38,166 nt of DNA. Origin: an uncultured Prevotellaceae bacterium (GTDB lineage Bacteria > Bacteroidota > Bacteroidia > Bacteroidales > Muribaculaceae). The DNA lies in assembly GCA_900318065.1 (NCBI GenBank), contig ONIY01000042.1:1-38166 (forward strand), written 5' to 3'. Each line of letters opens with the position of its first letter. Within the stretch, counting starts at the first letter, position 1. Positions 7,765 through 16,578 of the stretch are shown here, in pieces. The notes beneath the pieces are model-generated. The model was not told the DNA's origin and ran no database searches. It was given only the letters and a program-made list of their open reading frames with translations. The translations under genes were made by a program, and so were the position numbers.

Positions 7765-8904
7765 TTATTTAAATAAATGACCAGCAATTACCATGCGCTG
7801 AACCTCACTTGTACCTTCGTAAATCTCGGTAATCTTGGCGTCACGCATCATGCGCTCAACGGGATACTCACGAGTGTAGCCATAACCTCCGTGGAACTGA
7901 ACAGCCTTGGTGGTAACCTCCATAGCTGTCTCGGCGGCAAAGAGCTTGGCCATAGCAGCATCGGCACTGTAAGGAATGCCGTTGTCCTTCTTCCAGGCAG
8001 CACTGCGCACGAGCAGGCGTGCAGCCTCGACCTTAGTCTTGAGGTCGGCCATCTGGAACTGGGTGTTCTGGAACTTGGCGATAGCACGACCAAACTGCTT
8101 GCGCTCCTTGGTGTACTTAACGGTCTCGTCCATAGCGCCCTGGGCGATACCCAGCGCCTGTGAAGCGATACCAATGCGACCGCCGTCAAGGGTCTTCATG
8201 GCAATGCCAAATCCCTTGCCCTCGGCGCCCAGCAAGTTCTCCTTGGGCACCTCGCAGTTCTCGAAAATCAACTCACAGGTAGCGCTACCGCGAATACCCA
8301 TCTTCAACTCCTTCTTGCCAATCGAGAAGCCTGGCATGCCGCGCTCAACGATGAACGCCGAGATGCCCTTGGTGCCCTTCGACTTGTCGGTCATCGCCAT
8401 AACGATGAAGACGTTGGCATAGGAAGCGTTGGTGATGAAAATCTTGGAGCCGTTGAGAATCCACTTGTCGCCAGCGTCGACGGCGGTAGTCTGCTGCATA
8501 GCAGCGTCGGTACCGGCGTTAGGCTCGGTGAGACCAAAGGCACCAATCCACTCGCCCGAAGCAAGCTTTGGCAAGTATTTCATCTTCTGCTCCTCGGTGC
8601 CGTGCTCCATGATGGGAGCCATGCACAGCGAGGTGTGGGCCGAGAGAACCACGCCAGTTGTGGCGCACACTCTCGAGAGCTCCTCAACAGCCATGATGTA
8701 CATCTGCACAGTGCCACCGGCACCGCCATACTGCTTGGGCACGGGAATACCCATGATGCCCAGCTTGCCCATCTTCTCTACTGTCTCGATGGGGAAACGC
8801 TCCTGCTCGTCAACCTCGGCAGCCAGAGGCTTTACCTCTTTCTCGGCAAACTCGCGAATCATCTGCAGGAACAGTTGTTCTGTCTTTGAATAGCTAAAAT
8901 CCAT
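7765..8904 (-). CDS. bcd: Butyryl-CoA dehydrogenase (short-chain acyl-CoA dehydrogenase)
   Basis: This FAD enzyme reduces crotonyl-CoA to butyryl-CoA together with EtfAB. The 379 residues match short-chain acyl-CoA dehydrogenases. Visible marks are the FAD-contact stretch FGLTEPNAGTDA near residue 120, the ITNAS/TDKSKG region around 155-175, the C-terminal FHGGYGYTREYPVERMMRDAKI stretch, and catalytic Glu363 in YEGTS. Its neighbours (crt, hbd, etfB, etfA) and Kal upstream, which makes crotonyl-CoA, place it at the point where the lysine branch and the acetoacetyl-CoA branch meet. The symbol follows that context; enzymes for related short acyl-CoAs are similar in sequence. Confidence 0.93.
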   Translation of the reverse strand: MDFSYSKTEQLFLQMIREFAEKEVKPLAAEVDEQERFPIETVEKMGKLGIMGIPVPKQYGGAGGTVQMYIMAVEELSRVCATTGVVLSAHTSLCMAPIMEHGTEEQKMKYLPKLASGEWIGAFGLTEPNAGTDAAMQQTTAVDAGDKWILNGSKIFITNASYANVFIVMAMTDKSKGTKGISAFIVERGMPGFSIGKKELKMGIRGSATCELIFENCEVPKENLLGAEGKGFGIAMKTLDGGRIGIASQALGIAQGAMDETVKYTKERKQFGRAIAKFQNTQFQMADLKTKVEAARLLVRSAAWKKDNGIPYSADAAMAKLFAAETAMEVTTKAVQFHGGYGYTREYPVERMMRDAKITEIYEGTSEVQRMVIAGHLFK

Positions 8905-8907
8905 ATA

Positions 8908-8998
8908 TAGTTTAAGTGTTAAGTGTTAAGTGTTGAGCAATAAGTGTCATGTGTGGTTTAGCGCAGCTACCTAACACTTAAAGCTCCAAACTTAACTC
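8908..8998. repeat. Two-armed TTAAGTG array between hbd and bcd
   Basis: Three TTAAGTG words in direct order at 8911-8932 face CTAACACTTAA and AACTTAACTC near 8970-8998, giving inverted arms around a GC-richer centre. It fills the spacer upstream of bcd. Confidence 0.7.
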
Positions 8999-9006
8999 TT
9001 TGATTA

Positions 9007-9843
9007 TTAATATTTATAGAAACCTTCGCCAGTCTTGCGGCCCAGCAGTCCAGCGCGAACCATCTTGCGCAGCAATGGGTGAGGACGATACTTGGGATCG
9101 CCAAACTCGTTGTAGAGCACCTCCATGATGGCAAGGTTCACGTCGTTGCCAATGAGGTCGGCGAGAGCCAGGGGACCCATTGGGTGGTTAGCGCCCAGCA
9201 TCATGCACTTGTCGATGTCCTCGGCACTGGCAATACCATCGGCGAGAATGCCCACTGCCTCGTTGATCATTGGGATGAGGATGCGGTTAACCACAAAACC
9301 AGGAGCCTCGTTCACGGGCACTGGAGTCTTGCCAATCTCGGTAGCGAGGTCGATGATGCACTTGGCAGTCTCATCGCTGGTGAGCTGGCCACGAATCACC
9401 TCAACGAGCGCCATGCGGTCGGCGGGGTTGAAGAAGTGGCAGCCAATGAACTGTGCTGGACGGCTGGTGCAAGCAGCAATCTCGGTGATTGACAGCGACG
9501 ACGAGTTGGTGGCGAAGATTGTCTCGGGCTTGCAAATCTTGTCAAGCTCCATGAACACGTCCTTCTTCAACTGCATGTTCTCAACAGCAGCCTCGATAAC
9601 GATGTCGGCGTCGGCAAATGTAGCATAGTCGGTGGTAGTGGTGATGTTTGCAAGGATTGCATCCATCTTCTCTTGAGTGATTTTACCTTTCTCCACGAGT
9701 TTGTTGTAACCCTTAGAGATCGAAGCCATAGCCTTCTCAAGGCTGGCGTCGGTGCGGCTCTTCATGACCACAGGCATCTTGGCGGCAAACGCCTTGACGA
9801 TACCCTTAGCCATTGTTCCGGTTCCAATTACACAAATTTTCAT
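9007..9843 (-). CDS. hbd: 3-hydroxybutyryl-CoA dehydrogenase
   Basis: It interconverts acetoacetyl-CoA and 3-hydroxybutyryl-CoA with NAD(P)H. The 278-residue length is typical of the bacterial single-function enzyme. The N-terminal Rossmann motif is [10 protein letters not shown] (residues 5-14). The catalytic region reads [16 protein letters not shown], with His136 and Glu148 as the catalytic pair, and [11 protein letters not shown] belongs to the C-terminal dimerisation domain. It sits 30 bases after crt and before bcd. Together crt, hbd and bcd-etfBA let the cell turn acetoacetyl-CoA, made when acetoacetate takes CoA from butyryl-CoA, into butyrate as well. Lysine fermentation itself does not need it, so its presence means the cluster also serves the acetyl-CoA butyrate route. 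Confidence 0.95.
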   Translation of the reverse strand: MKICVIGTGTMAKGIVKAFAAKMPVVMKSRTDASLEKAMASISKGYNKLVEKGKITQEKMDAILANITTTTDYATFADADIVIEAAVENMQLKKDVFMELDKICKPETIFATNSSSLSITEIAACTSRPAQFIGCHFFNPADRMALVEVIRGQLTSDETAKCIIDLATEIGKTPVPVNEAPGFVVNRILIPMINEAVGILADGIASAEDIDKCMMLGANHPMGPLALADLIGNDVNLAIMEVLYNEFGDPKYRPHPLLRKMVRAGLLGRKTGEGFYKY

Positions 9844-9873
9844 AGTGTCTTGTTATTTAATGATTATTGTTCT

Positions 9874-10653
9874 TTATTTTCCAGTAAATTTAGCAGGGCG
9901 CTTGTTGAGGAACGCGTCCATACCCTCTTTTTGGTCGACAGTGGCAAAGCACTTGCCAAAGAGCTTGCTCTCGAGCTCAAGAGCCTCGGGAGCATTGAGG
10001 TCGTAGTTCTCGTTGATGCTCAGCTTAGCCAGGCAAATTGCCGTGGGAGCACATGCAACCATCTTCTGTGCCATAGCGATAGCGGCGGGCATGAGTTCTT
10101 CGGGCTCGTGAACCGAGTTCACAAGACCTATGCGCAGAGCCTCGTCGGCACGAATTATCTTGCCAGTGTAGATCATCTCCTTGGCATAGCCCTGACCAAC
10201 GAGCTTGGGCAGGCGGTAGGTGCCCGAGAAACCTGGGATGATGCCCAGCCCCACCTCGGGTTGTCCAAACTTCGCCTTAGCCGAAGCGATGCGGATGTCG
10301 CACGCCATGGCAAGCTCGCAGCCTCCACCCAGTGCAAAGCCGTTGACGGCGGCAATCACGGGGATGGGCAGCACCTCAATCTTGCGGAAGACGGCAGCGC
10401 CCAGCTTGCCAAACTCATATCCCTCTTGCTCATCGAGGTGTGCCATCTCGCTGATGTCGGCACCAGCCACAAAGGCCTTCTCGCCGTCGCCAGTGATGAT
10501 GAGCACTCGAGTAGCGGGGTCGATGCTGTCAACAAAATTGTCAAGCTCGGTGAGAACTTTAGAGTTGAGAGCATTGAGCGACTTGGGCGCCGAGATTTTC
10601 AAGATGGTGATACCACCATCAAGCTTCTCAATCTTAAGGAAATTGTAATCCAT
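9874..10653 (-). CDS. crt: Enoyl-CoA hydratase / crotonase
   Basis: Crotonase-family enzyme of 259 residues that would dehydrate 3-hydroxybutyryl-CoA to crotonyl-CoA. Typical marks are KSLNALNSKVL near residue 24, the CoA oxyanion-hole stretch AFVAGADISEM at about 61-71, and ALGGGCELAMACDIRIAS with the catalytic Glu, followed by FGQPEVGLGIIPGFSGTYRLP. It lies between atoA and hbd in the same transcription unit, which fits the crotonase role. The family contains many specificities, so the exact substrate is inferred from the operon. Confidence 0.93.
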   Translation of the reverse strand: MDYNFLKIEKLDGGITILKISAPKSLNALNSKVLTELDNFVDSIDPATRVLIITGDGEKAFVAGADISEMAHLDEQEGYEFGKLGAAVFRKIEVLPIPVIAAVNGFALGGGCELAMACDIRIASAKAKFGQPEVGLGIIPGFSGTYRLPKLVGQGYAKEMIYTGKIIRADEALRIGLVNSVHEPEELMPAAIAMAQKMVACAPTAICLAKLSINENYDLNAPEALELESKLFGKCFATVDQKEGMDAFLNKRPAKFTGK

Positions 10654-10658
10654 AGATC

Positions 10659-10817
10659 TGATTAAGTGTTAAGTGTTAAGAGTTAAGAGTTAAGTGTTAA
10701 GTGCTAAATGGAATGTACTAAGTATTAAGTGCAAAATCTGTTGTCTTAACGCGCTTGATACCAAAAATTTTCGAAGAAAATTAAACTTAACACTTAAAAC
10801 TTAACCCTTATAACTTA
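10659..10817. repeat. Two-armed TTAAGTG array between atoA and crt
   Basis: The left arm (10663-10705) has five or six TTAAGTG/TTAAGAG words; the right arm (10783-10812) has AACTTAACACTTAAAACTTAACCC words. About 75 bases of unrelated sequence separate them. The arms are reverse complements in style and could form a long-range stem in the mRNA. Confidence 0.75.
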
Positions 10818-10820
10818 AAT

Positions 10821-11480
10821 TTAGATGTCCATTGGCTTGAGGTTGGGGTCGATGATGAGAGTAGCGCCAGTGGCTTCCTGTACCTGCTCAACGGTGAACT
10901 CAGGATGAAGCTCGCGCAGCACGATACCCTCGGGAGTGATGTCCATAACACCCATCTCGGTGATAATCATGTTGACCTGACCAGCGGCAGTGAGAGGCAG
11001 TGTGCACTCTTTCAAAATCTTGTGGTTACCCTTCTGAGTGTGCTCCATGGTGAGGATCACACGCTTGGCACCCACTACGAGGTCCATAGCGCCACCCATG
11101 CCGGGAGCCATCTTGCCAGGGATAATCCAGTTGGCAAGGTTACCCTTCTCGTCAACCTGCAGCGCACCCAGGAACGACACGTTAACGTGTCCACCACGTA
11201 TGATGGCAAACGAGGTAGCCGAGTCGAAAGTGCAAGCTCCTGGCTCGAGAGTGATGTAACCACCACCAGCGTTGATCAAGTTCTTGTCTTCCTCACCCTC
11301 GGCAGGTGTTGGGCCCATGCCCATTGCGCCGTTCTCGGTCTGCAGAGTCACCTCCACACCCTCGGGAAGATAGTTAGGAATTAATGTTGGGATACCAATA
11401 CCCAGGTTCACTACGTCACCGTTGTGCAACTCCTTGGCAGCACGCTTAGCGATGACCTCTCTCATTTCATGTTTATCCAT
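10821..11480 (-). CDS. atoA: Butyryl-CoA:acetoacetate CoA-transferase, beta subunit
   Basis: The beta subunit of a family I CoA-transferase has 219 residues, as expected. It carries the catalytic glutamate in the [10 protein letters not shown] motif (Glu49) and the conserved [14 protein letters not shown] start and [14 protein letters not shown] stretch. With the alpha subunit it would move CoA from butyryl-CoA to acetoacetate, the product of Kce, releasing butyrate. Its partner atoD is not adjacent: it is the first gene of the operon, nine genes upstream. That split is unusual for a heteromeric enzyme but is retained in some Bacteroidales lysine clusters as far as I recall. Naming follows E. 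coli atoA/atoD usage. Confidence 0.92.
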   Translation of the reverse strand: MDKHEMREVIAKRAAKELHNGDVVNLGIGIPTLIPNYLPEGVEVTLQTENGAMGMGPTPAEGEEDKNLINAGGGYITLEPGACTFDSATSFAIIRGGHVNVSFLGALQVDEKGNLANWIIPGKMAPGMGGAMDLVVGAKRVILTMEHTQKGNHKILKECTLPLTAAGQVNMIITEMGVMDITPEGIVLRELHPEFTVEQVQEATGATLIIDPNLKPMDI

Positions 11481-11540
11481 AATAGTTACGGTTTATGATA
11501 TTAATATTATTATGTTTAAATAAATATTCTTGCAACAGTA

Positions 11541-11653
11541 GTTGAGTAGTCGAACAGTCGAACAATCGAGCGGTCGAACAGTCGAGCAATCGAGGGATTA
11601 ATTGTGCATTATGCATTGTGAATTATGCATTATGCATTGTGCATTATGCATTG
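11541..11653. repeat. Composite array: TCGAACAG module then ATGC module (kamE-atoA spacer)
   Basis: GTCGAACA/GTCGAGCA 8-9 bp words (11545-11592) are followed by GGGATTAATTGTGC and then ATGCATT/GTGCATT words to 11653. Read on the - strand, the order ATGC module, TTAATCCC linker, TCGATTGCTCGAC module is the same as at 5476-5540 on the + strand, with a shared core of more than 25 bases. Confidence 0.8.
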
Positions 11654-11665
11654 CCCTCTTTCCCA

Positions 11666-12454
11666 CTACTTCATTCCACGCTTCACCATTTCTTGCACAA
11701 CAAACGATGCCACGTCGTCGGCATAGGTGTTCATGCCAAAGCCCGCGTCAAAGCCCAGCTCCTTGGCGAGCTCGTGGGTAATGCGTGCTCCACCGCAGCA
11801 GCAAATCATCTTGTCGCGCAGGCCCTCGGCCTCCATGAGCTCGATGAAGTTGGTCATGTTCTGGATGTGGACGTCCTTCTGTGTCACGGTTTGCGACACG
11901 AGGAGTGCGTCGGCATGCAGCTCGATGCCACGGGCAATGAATTCCTCGTTGGGCACCTGCGACCCCAGGTTGTAGGCCTCAATCATCTCATAGCGCTCGA
12001 GCCCGTAGTGGCCGGCATAGCCCTTCATGTTCATGATGGCGTCGATGCCCACGGTGTGTGCGTCGGTACCTGTCGAGGCACCCACGATAACAATCTTGCG
12101 GCCTATGTTCTCCTTGATGTACTCGTCGGTCTCATACATGTCCATTGTGTTTGACTCCACCTTGGGCACATAAATATTGGTGTAATCAACCGTGTGAGTG
12201 CAGCTGCCGTAGCAGTTGAAGAAGGTGAATCCAGGCGTCAGTTCCTGGTAGAATACCACGCTGGGGTTCTCAAGACCCATCTTGCGCAGCATCTGCTTGG
12301 CGGCCTCTACCGCCTCGGCGCCACATGGCACTGGCAGGGTGAAACTCAGCTGCACCTTGCCATCGTTCATGGTGTCGCCATAGGGTTTTATCTTCGATAA
12401 GTCTAAGGTTTTGTCAAAATCCTTAGCTTCCATTGAATATAGTCCTTCGCTCAT
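11666..12454 (-). CDS. kamE: Lysine 5,6-aminomutase beta subunit (B12 and PLP binding)
   Basis: This is the small subunit of adenosylcobalamin- and PLP-dependent beta-lysine/D-lysine 5,6-aminomutase, which moves an amino group of beta-lysine from C6 to C5. The 262 residues match known KamE. The B12 motif DAHTVG gives His133, the lower axial cobalt ligand, and Lys144 (NMKG) is the residue that forms the PLP imine; both fall at exactly the positions known from the Clostridium sticklandii enzyme. The C-terminal part (SQTVTQKD, CCGGARIT) is the cobalamin Rossmann domain. It follows kamD, its partner, after about 100 bases. Function is secure. Confidence 0.97.
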   Translation of the reverse strand: MSEGLYSMEAKDFDKTLDLSKIKPYGDTMNDGKVQLSFTLPVPCGAEAVEAAKQMLRKMGLENPSVVFYQELTPGFTFFNCYGSCTHTVDYTNIYVPKVESNTMDMYETDEYIKENIGRKIVIVGASTGTDAHTVGIDAIMNMKGYAGHYGLERYEMIEAYNLGSQVPNEEFIARGIELHADALLVSQTVTQKDVHIQNMTNFIELMEAEGLRDKMICCCGGARITHELAKELGFDAGFGMNTYADDVASFVVQEMVKRGMK

Positions 12455-12456
12455 AT

Positions 12457-12550
12457 AATGTTAAGTGGCAAATGCTGAATGTCAAGCGGTTAAGCGATAA
12501 GTGCTGGTAATCAAAGTTTCTTAACACTTAAAACTTAACCCTTAACACTT
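12457..12550. repeat. Two-armed TTAAGTG array in the kamD-kamE spacer
   Basis: GTTAAGTGG, GGTTAAGCG and ATAAGTG words at 12458-12505 face AACACTTAAAACTTAACCC and AACACTTAC at 12522-12550. The array fills the spacer between two subunits of one enzyme. Confidence 0.7.
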
Positions 12551-12555
12551 ACGCA

Positions 12556-14112
12556 TTATCGCTTGCCTTTCATTAGCTCAACAAATGGGTTCAGATAGTT
12601 GGCGCCCTTCATGGTCACGCCCTCCAAACCTTTACCTCCATTCTTGGGACGCTTAACGTCGCCAAAGATACCTTTCTCAAGTGCTGTGAACAAGCCTTCC
12701 TTGGTGATGTCCTCAAGGAGCTTAATGGTGTTGCCCAGCACTTCCTTCACACGGTTGCGGCAGATGCCGTCCTCCTTAAACTCCATCTCCTCGCCAATGC
12801 TCTTCATGTTGTTGAAGATGTACTTGGCATTCTCGATAGAGAGATATCGGTCGCTCATGAATGGGGTGTGGATGGCCTCGGTGGGCATTCCCAGCAGCTG
12901 AATTCCCTGGTGAGTCCAGATGCCTATCATGTTGAACAGTGCATCCTGGATGTGACCACGGAAGATGTTACCAGTCATGAACTTAGTGGGTGGCATATAC
13001 TTGAGCGTTGCCTTAGGGAAGATTTCGCGAGTCATCTGCGCCTGTGCAAGCTCGAGCAGGAAACCGTTCTCAAGCATTGGGTCCATCTCAAATGCGTGTC
13101 CCAGTCCCATCTGCTCCTCGGGCAGGCCAGCCATGAGGGCGAGCTGCTCGTTGATCAGGTCGCTGGCGAGCACGGTGTGGGCAGCCTCTACGGCATCGGC
13201 AGTGGTGAGGTAGTTGTCCTCGCCAGTATTGATAATCACACCAGCAAAGCCGTTGATGATGCGGCTCATGTACTGGTCGATGAGCGTGCGCTGCATGTTG
13301 ATGTCGCGGAACAAGATGCCATAGAGTGCGTCGTTGAGCATCACGTCAAGACCCTCAAAGGCTCCCATGATGGCAATCTCGGGCATACACAAGCCTGAGC
13401 AGTAGTTACACAGGCGGATGTAGCGGCCTTGCTCCTCGCCCACCTCGTCGAGAGCCTTGCGCATGATGCGGAAGTTCTCCTGGGTGGCAAAAGTGCCGCC
13501 AAATCCCTCGGTGGTAGCGCCATAAGGCACGTAGTCGAGCAAGCTCTGACCAGTGGTGCGAATCACGGCAATCACATCGGCACCCTGGCGGGCACCAGCC
13601 TGGGCCTGCACCACGTCCTCATAGATGTTGCCGGTGGCAACAATGATGTAGAGATAAGGCTTGGGACCCTCGCCAATGGTGTCGAGATAGTGTTCACGGC
13701 GCGAGCGGCGGGCACGAATGCGTGCCATGCTCTCGTCTATCACTGGCTGCAGGGCATGGGCAATCTCCTGGGGGTTAGTAGTGACCACCTTAGTGATGTC
13801 GAGTTCCTCACGAGCCACCTTCTCGGCAATCTGTTGAGGTGTCAAGCCTGTCTGTATCATTGCGTTGGCAATGAAGAACAATGCGCCCTCGTTGAGCACG
13901 CCCTTGTCCTTGAGCGCCTCTACCACCACGTTAGGCAGTGGCACATCGTTATCGTCAACGCCATCAATACCCATCAGGCGGCACAGAGTGCGCTCCACGG
14001 CAACAGTAGTGTACTGCTCCACAAAGGTCTGCACATCTTGAGCAATGCCCTTGGCCAAGCCTCTGGCATATTCCACCTTTTCGAAATCTAATCCTAATTT
14101 ACTTTTTTGCAT
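12556..14112 (-). CDS. kamD: Lysine 5,6-aminomutase alpha subunit
   Basis: The large subunit of the B12/PLP-dependent 5,6-aminomutase has 518 residues, close to the known length of about 516. It forms the TIM-barrel that holds adenosylcobalamin and the substrate. The start SKLGLDFEKVEYARGLAKGIAQDVQ and the middle segment RYIRLCNYCSGLCMPEIAIMGAFEG are characteristic of the family. It is followed by kamE and preceded by kamC 25 bases upstream. No frame damage is seen. The assignment rests on overall sequence recognition and on its place beside kamE. Confidence 0.96.
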   Translation of the reverse strand: MQKSKLGLDFEKVEYARGLAKGIAQDVQTFVEQYTTVAVERTLCRLMGIDGVDDNDVPLPNVVVEALKDKGVLNEGALFFIANAMIQTGLTPQQIAEKVAREELDITKVVTTNPQEIAHALQPVIDESMARIRARRSRREHYLDTIGEGPKPYLYIIVATGNIYEDVVQAQAGARQGADVIAVIRTTGQSLLDYVPYGATTEGFGGTFATQENFRIMRKALDEVGEEQGRYIRLCNYCSGLCMPEIAIMGAFEGLDVMLNDALYGILFRDINMQRTLIDQYMSRIINGFAGVIINTGEDNYLTTADAVEAAHTVLASDLINEQLALMAGLPEEQMGLGHAFEMDPMLENGFLLELAQAQMTREIFPKATLKYMPPTKFMTGNIFRGHIQDALFNMIGIWTHQGIQLLGMPTEAIHTPFMSDRYLSIENAKYIFNNMKSIGEEMEFKEDGICRNRVKEVLGNTIKLLEDITKEGLFTALEKGIFGDVKRPKNGGKGLEGVTMKGANYLNPFVELMKGKR

Positions 14113-14137
14113 ATCACATTATTTATATAGTACTTAA

Positions 14138-15496
14138 TCATTCAGTCTTCTCACAGGATGAGGTCTCCAGTTCTTCTCTCGCAAGGGTAATCCACTCGGG
14201 GTCGATGCCTAGGCTCTGAGCAATGTTGAGCGCCTCATGAGGCACCTCGCCATCCTCCACCTCCACGAGAGAGTAATTCATTGAGCCGCCGTCAAAGCCC
14301 CTCACCCTGAGACAACGGGCAGCGCCAGGCTCTATATCGTAGTGCGTTGTCATCACCAGGCTCATGCGCTTGGGAGCAAGCACCTTGAGCAATGCCTGCA
14401 CCAGTGCTGTTCCCTCGGTGGGATTGGTGGTGCGGGCTGGCTCGTCGATCAACGCCAATAGTCTTCTTTCCTTGCGTGATGCCTTGATAACGGCATCTAT
14501 GTTCTTCATCTCGGCGGCAAACGAGGAGAGTCCCTTCTCAATCGACTGCTCGTCGCCAATGCAGAACATTATATCATCTTTTATGGCAATGCTCGCCTCG
14601 CTGGAGGGAATGCCAAAGCCAAACTGGAACAGGTATTGGCACAACGTGAGGGTCTTGAGAACCACAGTCTTGCCGCCCATGTTGGCACCCGTAATCAAGG
14701 TGGGGACGTTGGCAAACCCTATGTCCACTGGCTGGAACTTCTTGCCACCACGCTCCAGGGCAACGCGCACCTGCGGATGGAACATTGCCCTGTAGTGGCT
14801 TGAGCCATCATTGCTGATAGCAGGAAAGCACAACCCCTGCCCTATCGCCTGGCGAGCCTTGGCAACGCCAATGTCTACTCGGGCGAGAGCAATCAGGGCA
14901 TGCTCAATATCTTCGACGTGAGCGTGCAGCTGGCGGGTTAGGTCGCTGCGCACGCCCTCCTCAATCTCGGCGGCCTCAACGAGCAACTGGTCTTGCTGCT
15001 CGGGATGCTTGCGCATCTCGATGCGCAAGTCCTTGAGTTGCTGGCAATAGCTGTCGTAGATGTAGAACGACGCTATCTTCATTCCGTCGGGGTCGAGGAT
15101 ATTAATGACCTTGTCAAGTGGCGGTATAGCCACCGCATTGTCGAGATTGTGGTCCTTGAGCAACTTAGCCACCTCGGTCGAGAGTATTGCCAGGTGTTTC
15201 ACCTCAAAGAGCTCGATGTCGTCGAGAGTGGACTGCTGCCGCAGGTTCTTGATGGTGGTGCGAATGTCTTTCACACCCTGGAGCCTGAAGAGCAGCGTGT
15301 TGAGATAGGACGGCTCAATAGAGCCCACAAAGTCGACAAAGTGTCGCAGCACGTCGTAGGATGCAGCAATCTCTTGCTCGCTGGTCATCATCTCGCTGTC
15401 GAGCAGCCACCGGCGAGCAAATCCTGACTGCAACTCCAGCTCATCGAGCATGAAGCGCAGTCCACATGGCGATTCTATGACGTTCTTTAACTGCAT
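14138..15496 (-). CDS. kamC: MutS-like ATPase, putative 5,6-aminomutase reactivase (KamC)
   Basis: A 452-residue ATPase with the MutS-type nucleotide-binding domain at its C-terminus: Walker A GANMGGKT at 270-277, Walker B LLALIDEP at 346-353 followed by ARTTNPTEG, and the MTTHY switch near residue 387. The N-terminal 250 residues are helical and lack the MutS mismatch-recognition domain, so DNA repair is unlikely. Genes like this accompany kamDE in lysine-fermenting anaerobes, where the product is named KamC and is thought, with KamB, to exchange damaged cobalamin in the aminomutase. That role is inferred by analogy to other B12-enzyme reactivases. Its start codon overlaps the kamB stop codon (TAATG), so the two are translationally coupled. 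Confidence 0.88.
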   Translation of the reverse strand: MQLKNVIESPCGLRFMLDELELQSGFARRWLLDSEMMTSEQEIAASYDVLRHFVDFVGSIEPSYLNTLLFRLQGVKDIRTTIKNLRQQSTLDDIELFEVKHLAILSTEVAKLLKDHNLDNAVAIPPLDKVINILDPDGMKIASFYIYDSYCQQLKDLRIEMRKHPEQQDQLLVEAAEIEEGVRSDLTRQLHAHVEDIEHALIALARVDIGVAKARQAIGQGLCFPAISNDGSSHYRAMFHPQVRVALERGGKKFQPVDIGFANVPTLITGANMGGKTVVLKTLTLCQYLFQFGFGIPSSEASIAIKDDIMFCIGDEQSIEKGLSSFAAEMKNIDAVIKASRKERRLLALIDEPARTTNPTEGTALVQALLKVLAPKRMSLVMTTHYDIEPGAARCLRVRGFDGGSMNYSLVEVEDGEVPHEALNIAQSLGIDPEWITLAREELETSSCEKTE

Positions 15497-16500
15497 TAGT
15501 TTTTTAATAAATCATATACAGGCAGGTTTATTGCCTGTGAAAGGCGGTCGCACAGCGCGCTTGAGTCGAGCACATATCCCGCAGGCGACGTGGGGTTGAC
15601 GGTAACTGCAACAAGATGGCTCTTGTGCAGCACCCTGAGCCTGCCACCCGCCTTCTCAAACATCTTGAGCTGCTGCTGTGTGACAAACACCCTGGTGAAG
15701 TCGCGCACCACAAGTTCCACCTGCTTCAGCGCCTTGTTCTTGCGCACCTTCTCAAGAAACGAGTCGACCAGCGCTCCTGCCACATAGATGGTAGCACACC
15801 GCTCCATGCCATGAAACTGCACTTGCTGCGACAGCGATGTCACTGCTTCCATCTCGTGCAACTCGCCATCGGTGTCAATCCACCACAGGCCACCCTCGAG
15901 CGGGTCGAGCAGCCCAATGTTGCGCTCGCTGGTTACACCTATATTAATAAGGTCGACCACAAAGGCGGTGCGCTGCACCAGTTGCGACATGTTAATCGAG
16001 TAGGCAGCGCCGGTGGCAAGAATCATCGACTGGCTCACCGCTGGCGACGCCAGGCTCAATCTCGACAGCGCTCCATCAACAATCGCCAGGTCGATGCCGT
16101 GGCGACGCGTGTCGCGCATCCAGCGCCTGAGCCCCTGGGTTGACGACGGTCCCGAGAGCAAAATCTTGCCCTGGGTCAATGCCCTGGCGGTGACCACCCG
16201 CCCCAGGCTGGTGCTCTCGTCGCTCACGTCGATGAGCTCGCTCACGAGCCTGCGCTGGCGGTAATGTGCCTCGCTGGTGCCAAAGTACATGCCCTCGCGC
16301 AGCACTATCTCGGGCTTTTGAGTGCGTGTCACCTGGTCGGTTGTCTCCCCGTCAATGCCTATTGAAGTCACTGCCACCTTCTTCTGTTCCAGTGGCAATC
16401 GCGCCAAGACATACTTCAAGCACTCGGTCTTGCCAGTATTCTTTTGCAACCCGACAATCGACAGACTGTCGTATTTCAATATTTCATTGATAAAGGGCAC
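15496..16500 (-). CDS. kamB: P-loop protein, putative 5,6-aminomutase reactivase subunit (KamB)
   Basis: A 334-residue protein with an N-terminal P-loop, VGLQKNTGKT at residues 16-25, that resembles the MobB/GTPase-type loop but has five rather than four residues between the glycines. A DLAIVDGALSR stretch near residue 136 may be the Walker B strand. The rest is not a family I can name by structure. It overlaps kamC by one base and lies between kamA and kamC, the location of KamB in other lysine-fermentation clusters. KamB and KamC are believed to act together as the ATP-dependent chaperone of KamDE. The family call is good; the mechanism is inference. Confidence 0.85.
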   Translation of the reverse strand: MPFINEILKYDSLSIVGLQKNTGKTECLKYVLARLPLEQKKVAVTSIGIDGETTDQVTRTQKPEIVLREGMYFGTSEAHYRQRRLVSELIDVSDESTSLGRVVTARALTQGKILLSGPSSTQGLRRWMRDTRRHGIDLAIVDGALSRLSLASPAVSQSMILATGAAYSINMSQLVQRTAFVVDLINIGVTSERNIGLLDPLEGGLWWIDTDGELHEMEAVTSLSQQVQFHGMERCATIYVAGALVDSFLEKVRKNKALKQVELVVRDFTRVFVTQQQLKMFEKAGGRLRVLHKSHLVAVTVNPTSPAGYVLDSSALCDRLSQAINLPVYDLLKN

Positions 16501-16516
16501 CTCAGCAACCAGTCAT

Positions 16517-16566
16517 CCGCTTCACAATGGTGATGGAGCAAATTCCATCACCATTGCTTCGAGCGG
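16517..16566 (-). promoter_or_regulatory. Strong intercistronic stem-loop between kamA and kamB
   Basis: CAATGGTGATGGA (16525-16537) pairs perfectly with TCCATCACCATTG (16544-16556) around a 6-base loop, with a further outer CCGCT/AGCGG stem. On the - strand no T-run follows, so it is not an ordinary terminator. Its place after kamA suggests a 3'-end stabiliser, processing barrier or partial attenuator that sets kamA levels apart from the downstream genes. Confidence 0.7.
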
Positions 16567-16578
16567 AAATCTTATTTA

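Noticed and set aside
14138-15496. Annotation as a DNA mismatch repair protein MutS
   Set aside because: It has the ATPase domain only, 452 residues, and sits inside the lysine operon next to kamB and kamD.
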